Assembly: GCA_950071875.1 (NCBI GenBank)
Contig: CATMNW010000202.1
Coordinates: 1-5,269, forward strand
DNA: 5,269 nt
DNA from: an uncultured Erythrobacteraceae bacterium
Lineage (GTDB): Bacteria > Pseudomonadota > Alphaproteobacteria > Sphingomonadales > Sphingomonadaceae
Direction of reading: 5' to 3'
Shown here: piece after piece, positions 1-4,220 of the stretch
Layout: each line of letters begins with the position of its first letter
Numbering within the stretch: the first letter of the stretch is position 1
Translations under genes and position numbers: made by a program
The notes under the pieces: generated by a model
The model's database searches: none
The model's input: only the letters and a program-made list of their open reading frames with translations
Told to the model about the DNA's origin: nothing

Positions 1-225
1 CAGTTTCGCTATGGGCCTCACCTGGACCGCGGGCAGAGAGCATCTGCACTATTCACCGCGGCGCGTGACGGCATCCAGGTGAACGGCGTCGACATCATCC
101 GCTTCGATGCGGAGGGCCATATCCTCGATTTCAAGGTGATGGTCAGGCCGCTGAAGGCGGTGAATAAGGTCTGGGAGATGATGGCCGCGCAGCTCATGGC
201 CAATGCTGCCTCAAAGAACGCCTAG
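1..225 (+). CDS. NTF2/SnoaL-like family protein, C-terminal part
   Basis: Frame 1 is open from the left edge to a TAG at 223-225, giving the last 74 residues of a protein whose start lies outside the window. The tail has the pattern of small NTF2/SnoaL-like alpha+beta barrel proteins: a beta strand with VNGVDIIRFDAEGHI (about residues 33-47 of the fragment), then DFKVMVRPLKAV, then a terminal amphipathic helix ending in NAASKNA. Family members are often cyclases, isomerases or ligand-binding proteins. The catalytic part is not visible here, so no reaction can be assigned. The base composition is GC-rich (37 of the first 60 bases are G or C), like rho and hemE and unlike the adjacent protease cassette. 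The gene converges on that cassette and their stop codons interlock. The reading frame is secure; the family call is by recognition only. Confidence 0.7.
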   Translation, partial: QFRYGPHLDRGQRASALFTAARDGIQVNGVDIIRFDAEGHILDFKVMVRPLKAVNKVWEMMAAQLMANAASKNA

Positions 226-635
226 CCGAATCTTAAGCGCCAGCTCCCATCTCGACTCAGTGAAAAATCTGTTTGTTTCAAGATGTCCATCCCAAGCAGC
301 AGATCGAATCCAATACGCTGGGCAAGTCTGAAACCCGTTATATCGGGAAAGACATATGGCAGTTGATTGGAAAGAGCGACGACCGGAAAAAATCCCACTC
401 GAAACAGATAGGTCGATGCAACACGTTCTTCAGTGGCGACCGAAACCGTTTCCCTACCCAGTTCGACTAGATTCATTTCCGAAATCACGCGCGGAGTGAT
501 CCAGCTGGAAGTTGCCCCCGTATCCAATAAAACTGTGTAACGGCCGTACGACAGATCAAGCGGGTCACGCGAGGTCAGGACAGCCGCTTCGAAAAGAATG
601 CGGCGACCATCATGGCGTCCGTCAATCCAATGCAA
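222..635 (-). CDS. Retropepsin-like aspartic protease, single domain
   Basis: A 137-aa protein with the two hallmarks of the retropepsin fold. The catalytic motif is LLDTGATSSWI, with Asp38-Thr39-Gly40-Ala41. Near the C-terminus a hydrophobic-hydrophobic-Gly motif, DLLLGMDIL, lies at about 111-119. A plausible flap region with VATEERVAST lies at 66-75. One catalytic Asp per chain implies an active homodimer, as in viral retropepsins (family knowledge). No signal peptide or membrane segment is visible, so it is probably cytoplasmic. The substrate is unknown. The only usual start codon is TTG at 633-635, because the frame closes with a stop at 648-650 and the first internal Met is residue 54, past the active site. 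The start lies inside the upstream 82-aa gene with a 14-bp overlap, which suggests translational coupling. GC is about 47% over 241-480, well below the rho-hemE region, so the cassette may be acquired. Confidence 0.82.
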   Translation of the reverse strand: MHWIDGRHDGRRILFEAAVLTSRDPLDLSYGRYTVLLDTGATSSWITPRVISEMNLVELGRETVSVATEERVASTYLFRVGFFPVVALSNQLPYVFPDITGFRLAQRIGFDLLLGMDILKQTDFSLSRDGSWRLRFG

Positions 636-870
636 ACGACATATGCCCTAACTCAATCGGCTCATCACTAACGCGCTGGACGGAGAACTGCTCATCCGGG
701 AATTGGTCAAGACCTGCGCGATATGCTTCGCCCACGTTATCGTAAAAAGCGATATCGTTTGCGTGGCGAATCAAGACGTAAGAGCCATTATGAGTTCTTA
801 GAAATCGACTCAGGTTCCTGCGAAAAAAATCGAAATTCGACTCAAGCTCCGATTTGTCTGCGTGCAGCAT
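622..870 (-). CDS. Small protein paired with retropepsin-like protease
   Basis: An 82-aa protein of unknown function. A helical N-terminus (ESNFDFFRRNLSRFLR, residues 9-24) is followed by a compact module: GSYVLIRHANDIAFYDNVG, then EAYRAGLDQFPDEQFSVQRV, then a short tail ending SFALD. The order 'strand, strand, helix with AYRAG, strand with FSVQ' resembles small bacterial proteins of the DUF5678 type that I recall lying next to aspartic proteases. That family link is recollection and not a search result. It has no catalytic motif, signal peptide or membrane segment, so it may be a partner, substrate or regulator of the protease encoded immediately downstream. The ATG at 868-870 has a good ribosome binding site. 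Like the protease gene, it is poorer in GC than rho. Frame and start are well supported; function is not. Confidence 0.72.
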   Translation of the reverse strand: MLHADKSELESNFDFFRRNLSRFLRTHNGSYVLIRHANDIAFYDNVGEAYRAGLDQFPDEQFSVQRVSDEPIELGHMSFALD

Positions 871-876
871 CGATCA

Positions 877-882
877 TCCCCT
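877..882 (-). promoter_or_regulatory. Ribosome binding site for the 82-aa gene
   Basis: Read on the minus strand, AGGGGA lies 6 nt before the ATG at 868-870. It is the clearest Shine-Dalgarno sequence in the cassette and supports this start. The protease start downstream has no comparable site, so ribosomes loaded here may serve both genes. Confidence 0.6.
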
Positions 883-950
883 AAGGATCGAAACTATGAC
901 CAAAATCGCGATCAACCGAGAGAATTATGCGATGAACGGAATCATTCGTC

Positions 951-969
951 GGATGAATTGAATCCATCC
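951..969 (-). terminator. rho: Hairpin just after rho, possible terminator
   Basis: Two bases after the rho stop codon the transcript can form a compact stem of 8 pairs (one of them G-U) with a 3-nt loop; the outer pairs are GGATG with CATCC. No U-run follows on the minus strand, so it is not a standard intrinsic terminator. It may instead protect the rho mRNA 3' end or slow polymerase. The remaining 80 bases to the next gene show only a weak CATAAT that could be a -10 box for the cassette. Confidence 0.3.
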
Positions 970-971
970 TT

Positions 972-2237
972 CTACTGATTCATCGTTGCGAAGAAGTCTT
1001 CGTTGGTCTTGGAATCCTTCATCTTGTCGAGGAGGAATTCCATCGCGTCGACCGTGCCCATCTGCATCAGAATCCGGCGCAGGACCCACATCTTCGAGAG
1101 CTTGTCCTTCTCGACCAGCAGCTCTTCCTTGCGGGTGCCGGACTTGCCGACATCGAGAGCCGGGAAGATGCGCTTGTCGGCGACCTTGCGATCGAGCACG
1201 ATTTCCGAGTTACCGGTGCCCTTGAACTCTTCGAAGATGACCTCGTCCATGCGGCTACCGGTATCGATCAGCGCGGTAGCGATGATCGACAGCGAGCCAC
1301 CTTCCTCGATATTGCGTGCCGCACCGAAAAAGCGCTTCGGACGCTGGAGTGCGTTTGCATCGACACCACCGGTCAGCACCTTGCCCGAGCTCGGCACCAC
1401 CGTGTTGTAGGCGCGACCAAGACGCGTGATCGAGTCGAGCAGGATCACGACGTCCTTCTTGTGCTCGACCAGCCGCTTGGCCTTTTCGATTACCATTTCG
1501 GCGACCTGAACGTGGCGGTTCGCGGGCTCATCGAAGGTCGAGGAGATCACTTCACCGTTCACGCTGCGCTGCATGTCGGTAACTTCTTCGGGTCGCTCGT
1601 CGACGAGCAGGACCAGCAGAAACACTTCGGGATGGTTGTCGGTGATCGCCTTGGCGATGTTCTGCAGCAGCACGGTCTTGCCGGTGCGCGGCGGCGCCAC
1701 GATCAGCGCGCGCTGGCCCTTGCCCTGCGGCGAGATGATGTCGATCACCCGCGCGCTCTTGTCCTTGACCGTAGGGTCGAGCGTGTCGAGGTTGAGTTTC
1801 TGCTCCGGATAGAGCGGCGTCAGGTTGTCGAAATTGGTGCGCATCCGCACCGCTTCAGGGTCGTCGAAGTTGACCGAGCTGAGCTTGGTGAGCGCGAAAT
1901 AGCGCTCGCCTTCGCGCGGCGCGCGTATTTCGCCTTCGACCGTGTCACCGGTGCGCAGACCCCATTTGCGGATCTGGTTGGGCGATACGTAGATATCGTC
2001 AGGCCCGGCGAGGTAGTTCGCCTCGGGCGAGCGCAGGAAGCCGAAACCATCCTGCAGCACCTCGATGGTGCCGATCCCCATGATCTGCTCGTTGTATTCC
2101 TCGTCCTCCGCGAGCTCGCGAAGGATGCAGAACATCAGGTCCTGCCGCCGCATGGTGCCCGCGGCCTCGACCCCCAGCTCTTCGGCCATGGAGACGAGTT
2201 CGGCCGGAGCCTTTTTCTTTAAGTCTTTGAGATGCAT
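972..2237 (-). CDS. rho: Transcription termination factor Rho
   Basis: A 421-aa protein, close to the 419 residues of E. coli Rho and without the large insertions seen in actinobacteria. Rho is a hexameric, ATP-driven RNA translocase that loads on C-rich nascent RNA and releases RNA polymerase. The N-terminal helical domain is followed by the cold-shock-like primary RNA-binding fold with DGFGFLRSP (63-71). The ATPase core has Walker A APPRTGKTVL (181-190, Lys187), the catalytic-Glu segment DERPEEVT (213-220), Walker B VVILLDS (263-269), Q-loop GKVLTGGVDANAL (285-297), R-loop GTGN (340-343) and the arginine-finger segment SGTRKEELL (366-374, Arg369). All key residues are present. The ATG at 2235-2237 starts the canonical MHLKDLKKK N-terminus, although upstream bases show only a weak ribosome site. 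It lies 174 bp after hemJ in the same direction and probably has its own promoter as well as read-through from hemE-hemJ. Confidence 0.98.
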   Translation of the reverse strand: MHLKDLKKKAPAELVSMAEELGVEAAGTMRRQDLMFCILRELAEDEEYNEQIMGIGTIEVLQDGFGFLRSPEANYLAGPDDIYVSPNQIRKWGLRTGDTVEGEIRAPREGERYFALTKLSSVNFDDPEAVRMRTNFDNLTPLYPEQKLNLDTLDPTVKDKSARVIDIISPQGKGQRALIVAPPRTGKTVLLQNIAKAITDNHPEVFLLVLLVDERPEEVTDMQRSVNGEVISSTFDEPANRHVQVAEMVIEKAKRLVEHKKDVVILLDSITRLGRAYNTVVPSSGKVLTGGVDANALQRPKRFFGAARNIEEGGSLSIIATALIDTGSRMDEVIFEEFKGTGNSEIVLDRKVADKRIFPALDVGKSGTRKEELLVEKDKLSKMWVLRRILMQMGTVDAMEFLLDKMKDSKTNEDFFATMNQ

Positions 2238-2266
2238 GTGTTTTCTTATCCGAAATTTGCCGCGCC

Positions 2267-2305
2267 GGAATCTTCGTAGGGCTTGGAGAAAGCGAAAGAA
2301 TGTGT
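2267..2305 (-). promoter_or_regulatory. C-rich, G-poor stretch in the rho leader, possible rut site
   Basis: In the leader RNA this 39-nt stretch has 14 C and only 4 G, with pyrimidine runs such as TTCTTTCGCTTTCTCC, although the genome is GC-rich on both strands. Such C>G bubbles are where Rho loads. E. coli rho is autoregulated through its leader, so a similar feedback is plausible here. It is preceded by a short CGGC/GCCG hairpin. The call is composition-based inference only. Confidence 0.25.
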
Positions 2306-2342
2306 CGGCAGAACGCCGCGAGTGCCCGGCTGGGTCATCGCC

Positions 2343-2371
2343 GAAATAGGTCTAACGCCCGCTCAGGTCAA
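2343..2371 (-). promoter_or_regulatory. Candidate sigma-70-type promoter for rho
   Basis: On the minus strand, TTGACC (2366-2371, 5/6 to the -35 consensus) is followed after exactly 17 bp by TATTTC (2343-2348, 3/6 to the -10 consensus). Transcription would start near 2335, giving a leader of about 100 nt before rho. Weak -10 boxes are common in alphaproteobacteria. The spacing and strong -35 make it the best candidate in the hemJ-rho gap. Confidence 0.45.
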
Positions 2372-2411
2372 TCGAACTTAGCCCGCTTGGTGCGCGATTG
2401 CGCCTTCCAGA

Positions 2412-2855
2412 TCAGAAGGGCTTCACGACCACCAGAACGACGATCAGCGCAAGCAGGATCGCGGGCGCTTCGCCAATCAGGCGCAACCGCTTTTCCTCGA
2501 TTGGCCGCTCACCGCGCGCCATCTTCTTCGATAGCGCGACCATGTAACCGTGATAGCCGCTGAGGATCAGCACCAGCAGCAGCTTCGCGTGGAACCACCC
2601 CTGATCCCACGCCCCGATCGAGAACGACAGCGCAAGGCCGAACACCCACACAACGATGATGCTCGGCAGCAGGATGATCTTGGAAAGCTGGCGCGTGCGC
2701 TGCGCCCACAGGCTCTCTTCCGCTGAGCCGGGAGCAGCCGAGTGCATGTAGACCAGCTGGCGAGGCAGGATGAACAACCCCGCCATCCAGAACACCATGA
2801 AGATGATGTGCCCTGCCTTGAGCCAGTAGTAGAGCATTGCGAGCGTTTCCTGCAT
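2412..2855 (-). CDS. hemJ: Protoporphyrinogen IX oxidase HemJ
   Basis: A 147-aa membrane protein of the HemJ (UPF0093/CopD-like) family, which oxidises protoporphyrinogen IX to protoporphyrin IX in many alphaproteobacteria and cyanobacteria lacking HemG or HemY. Four hydrophobic segments are visible at about 8-30, 58-80, 88-106 and 128-145, matching the family. Conserved features include Trp11/Lys13/His16 in the first helix (WLKAGHI; the His is a likely haem ligand), FILPRQLVY (28-36), and WFHAKLLLV (87-95) with His89 and Lys91, followed by His102. Two starts are possible. The ATG at 2853-2855 has AAGGG 8 nt upstream. Met7 (ATG at 2835-2837) has AGGAA about 9 nt upstream and would begin MLYYWLKAGHI, which also fits the family. 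It lies 18 bp after hemE, so the two are surely co-transcribed, placing two haem-pathway steps together. Confidence 0.93.
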   Translation of the reverse strand: MQETLAMLYYWLKAGHIIFMVFWMAGLFILPRQLVYMHSAAPGSAEESLWAQRTRQLSKIILLPSIIVVWVFGLALSFSIGAWDQGWFHAKLLLVLILSGYHGYMVALSKKMARGERPIEEKRLRLIGEAPAILLALIVVLVVVKPF

Positions 2856-2873
2856 TACCTCAGCCCTTAACGG

Positions 2874-3905
2874 CTATGCTGACCGCTGCCAATCGCGCAA
2901 ACGGGAGAGCGCCTGCTCGACATGCGAAATCGGCGTACGCCGATCAATCCCGTGGCCCAGATTGAAGACGTGCGGACGGCCGCGCAGACTTTCCAGGATA
3001 TGCACGATGGCCGAGTCGAGTTGATCGCCGCCCGCGAGCAAAAGCAGCGGATCGAGATTGCCCTGAACCGGCATTCCCTTGGGCAAAGCCTCGTTCGCCC
3101 ACACCGGATCGATCGTCTCGTCGAGGCCGAGTGCCATCACTCCCGTACGTTCGGCATAGCGGACCAGCTTCTCGCCGGCGCCCTTGGGAAAACCGATCAC
3201 CGGCGTATCCGGGTGCGACTCTTTCAGCGCTGCGACGATCGCCGCATTGGGCGCGATCACCCAGCGATCGAACTCGTCGGGCGCGAGGCTCCCGGCCCAG
3301 CTGTCGAACAGCTGGATCGCTTCTGCCCCAGCATCGATCTGGCCGCGCAGATAGACGACGGTGTGATCGACGATGGCCCCGATAATCTCGCGCATCCGCG
3401 CCGGATCGCGATAGGCCAGCGCACGGGCCTCGTGCTGATCGCGGCTGCCCTCGCCTGCGATCATGTAAGTCGCGACCGTCCACGGGCTGCCCGCAAAGCC
3501 GAGCATCGTCGTGTCCGGTCCCAGCCGTTCACGGCACAGGCGCACGGTCTGGTAAATGGGCTCGTACCGAGACGTTTCCGCATGAAGATCGCTCAGCTCG
3601 CTTTCGACCAGCGGCGGCGACAGCTTGGGGCCTTCACCCGCCAGGAATTCCAGGTGCTGCCCCATGGCGTGCGGCACGATCAGGATATCGGAAAACAGGA
3701 TCGCCCCGTCGAAATCGAACCGATCGATCGGCTGGAGCGTGATCTCGCACGCTGCCTCACTATCGTAAACCAGATCGAGAAAGCCGCCCTTCTCCTCTCG
3801 CAAAGCGCGATATTCGGGCAGGTACCGCCCAGCCTGACGCATGAACCAGACGGGAGGACGGGCGAGCATTTCGCCGTGGAGGCAATCGAGAAGCGGACCG
3901 GGCAT
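2874..3905 (-). CDS. hemE: Uroporphyrinogen decarboxylase
   Basis: A 343-aa cytoplasmic enzyme that removes four carboxyl groups from uroporphyrinogen III to make coproporphyrinogen III in haem synthesis. The TIM-barrel family signatures are all present: PVWFMRQAGRYLPEYR (18-33) with the substrate-binding arginines, FSDIL (71-75) with the catalytic Asp73, GFAGSPWT (136-143), DSWAG (201-205), and FNLGHGI (314-320) with His318. The length is normal (E. coli HemE is 354 aa). I chose the ATG at 3903-3905, which begins MPGPLLDCLHG as family members do and has AGAGAG 4 nt upstream. A longer reading from a TTG at 3921-3923 would add six residues but would run into the -10/AT-rich region. It is the first gene of hemE-hemJ, transcribed leftward from the candidate origin, an arrangement resembling the Caulobacter origin, where hemE promoters lie within the origin. 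Confidence 0.97.
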   Translation of the reverse strand: MPGPLLDCLHGEMLARPPVWFMRQAGRYLPEYRALREEKGGFLDLVYDSEAACEITLQPIDRFDFDGAILFSDILIVPHAMGQHLEFLAGEGPKLSPPLVESELSDLHAETSRYEPIYQTVRLCRERLGPDTTMLGFAGSPWTVATYMIAGEGSRDQHEARALAYRDPARMREIIGAIVDHTVVYLRGQIDAGAEAIQLFDSWAGSLAPDEFDRWVIAPNAAIVAALKESHPDTPVIGFPKGAGEKLVRYAERTGVMALGLDETIDPVWANEALPKGMPVQGNLDPLLLLAGGDQLDSAIVHILESLRGRPHVFNLGHGIDRRTPISHVEQALSRLRDWQRSA

Positions 3906-3928
3906 AGGTCTCTCTAACCCCAATAATA

Positions 3929-3934
3929 ATTATA
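3929..3934 (-). promoter_or_regulatory. hemE -10 promoter box
   Basis: A perfect TATAAT on the minus strand, 23 bp before the chosen hemE ATG, predicts transcription from about 3922 and a very short leader. No good -35 hexamer lies 16-18 bp upstream (AACTTA at best). The promoter may therefore need an activator or depend on the AT-rich DNA. A CtrA-like site lies exactly where the spacer and -35 would be. Confidence 0.5.
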
Positions 3935-3949
3935 TTAATAGATGATTGA
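3935..3949 (+). promoter_or_regulatory. CtrA-like binding site
   Basis: TTAA, seven bases, then TTGA matches 7 of 8 specified positions of the CtrA consensus TTAA-N7-TTAA. CtrA is the alphaproteobacterial cell-cycle response regulator; in Caulobacter it binds such sites in the origin, blocks initiation and represses a hemE promoter. The site lies directly upstream of the hemE -10 box and inside the AT-rich tract. In AT-rich DNA a chance match is more likely, and CtrA's role at origins of sphingomonads is not something I can affirm. Confidence 0.4.
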
Positions 3950-3957
3950 AGTAAGTT

Positions 3958-3999
3958 GGCCCTGTGGACAGCGATGATAACCCTCCGGCCCACAGGCCC
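3958..3999. repeat. Inverted repeat with TGTGG/CCACA arms
   Basis: Arms GGCCCTGTGG (3958-3967) and CCACAGGCCC (3990-3999) pair at 9 of 10 positions across a 22-bp spacer. Each arm contains the five-base core of a DnaA box in opposite orientation. It may be a cruciform-forming element or a pair of opposed DnaA contacts next to the AT-rich tract. Confidence 0.5.
3963..3971 (-). promoter_or_regulatory. DnaA-box-like site, 7/9
   Basis: CTGTCCACA on the minus strand differs from TTATCCACA at positions 1 and 3. It lies 13 bp from the AT-rich tract, a sensible distance for DnaA-driven melting. A near copy (CTGTGGGCAG against CTGTGGACAG) occurs at 4103-4112 but matches the consensus at only 6/9. Confidence 0.4.
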
Positions 4000-4063
4000 C
4001 ACGGGAAAACCCGCAGGCTCCATCCGCTCCTCGACTCGCGGCGGTACCATCGTCAATCGAAAC

Positions 4064-4072
4064 TTATCCCGC
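4064..4072 (+). promoter_or_regulatory. Weak DnaA-box-like site, 6/9
   Basis: TTATCCCGC keeps the TTATCC half of the DnaA box but not the ACA half. It is listed because the 8-mer TTATCCCG recurs at 4185-4192 within the same short gap, next to a better box. Confidence 0.2.
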
Positions 4073-4160
4073 TTGTCAGACGGGTGTCGAAAACCGGTTC
4101 TGCTGTGGGCAGACTCCCGTCCAAGTGCGGCGCGAAAAGGGCATGAATTTGATGCCGGAC

Positions 4161-4189
4161 TTGTCCTCGCATTGGTGAAGTGGTTTATC
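4161..4189 (+). promoter_or_regulatory. Possible promoter of the PPDK-regulator gene
   Basis: TTGTCC (4161-4166, 4/6) and TTTATC (4184-4189, 3/6) are 17 bp apart and would start transcription near 4196, about 25 nt before the gene. Both hexamers are weak. The -10 box overlaps the DnaA-like site at 4185-4193, so DnaA binding could affect expression if both are real. Confidence 0.28.
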
Positions 4190-4193
4190 CCGA
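4185..4193 (+). promoter_or_regulatory. DnaA-box-like site, 7/9
   Basis: TTATCCCGA differs from TTATCCACA at positions 7 and 8. It is in the same orientation as the better site at 4197, with starts 12 bp apart, roughly one helical turn, so two DnaA molecules could bind on the same face. Confidence 0.35.
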
Positions 4194-4196
4194 GGC

Positions 4197-4205
4197 TTCT
4201 CCACA
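4197..4205 (+). promoter_or_regulatory. DnaA-box-like site, 8/9
   Basis: TTCTCCACA matches the DnaA consensus TTATCCACA at 8 of 9 positions, the best match in the gap. It lies 15 bp before the regulator gene's start codon, at the end of the gap opposite the AT-rich tract. Confidence 0.45.
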
Positions 4206-4220
4206 ACCCGGACGGCAGCC

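Larger units (their letters stand above)
3922..3950. other. AT-rich tract, candidate DNA unwinding element
   Basis: Positions 3922-3940 are 19 consecutive A/T bases, and 3921-3950 has only four G or C in 30, in a neighbourhood above 60% GC. This is the strongest composition break in the intergenic region. It is about the length expected for a duplex-melting segment and sits beside a DnaA-like box at 3963. It also contains the hemE -10 box, so promoter function alone could explain part of the AT richness. Confidence 0.5.
3906..4220. other. Candidate chromosomal replication origin (oriC)
   Basis: This 315-bp gap separates divergent hemE and the PPDK-regulator gene and has no credible gene. Its hemE-proximal end is very AT-rich, while the rest is GC-rich with scattered DnaA-box-like 9-mers at both ends. 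In Caulobacter the origin lies beside hemE, and I recall the same regulator-maf genes on its other side; a hemE-adjacent origin is also reported for Rickettsia. The hemE-hemJ-rho and regulator-maf blocks both point outward, as expected for genes read in the direction of two departing forks. Two GACTC motifs (4033-4037, 4112-4116), possible CcrM methylation sites, lie in the gap, about the number expected by chance. Some alphaproteobacterial origins lie elsewhere, so this is inference from position plus motifs. Confidence 0.55.

Noticed and set aside
273..745. Plus-strand open frames opposite the protease cassette
   Set aside because: They are antisense to frames carrying clear DTGA/LLLG motifs and lack ribosome sites and domains.
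1461..2222. Long plus-strand open frame (253 aa) opposite rho
   Set aside because: It mirrors the rho coding strand in a GC-rich gene and has repetitive low-complexity composition with no recognisable domain. Rho on the other strand is certain.
2372..2411. GCGC-AATC-GCGC hairpin after hemJ as an intrinsic terminator
   Set aside because: The stem is only 4 bp and no T-run follows on the minus strand.
2922..3917. Long plus-strand open frame (331 aa) opposite hemE
   Set aside because: It is antisense to a complete, fully conserved hemE; the openness follows from codon bias. No domain or ribosome site supports it.
3939..3955. DnaA-trio repeats beside the AT-rich tract
   Set aside because: Only two adjacent triplets fit the trio pattern before it breaks, so this is not above chance.
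3972..3980. TTATCATCG (minus strand) as another DnaA box
   Set aside because: Only 6/9 to consensus and missing the CCACA core; such matches are common by chance.
3760..4206. Minus-strand open frame (148 aa) crossing the hemE start and the gap
   Set aside because: It overlaps hemE in a different frame and reads through the AT-rich tract and promoter; there is no family resemblance.
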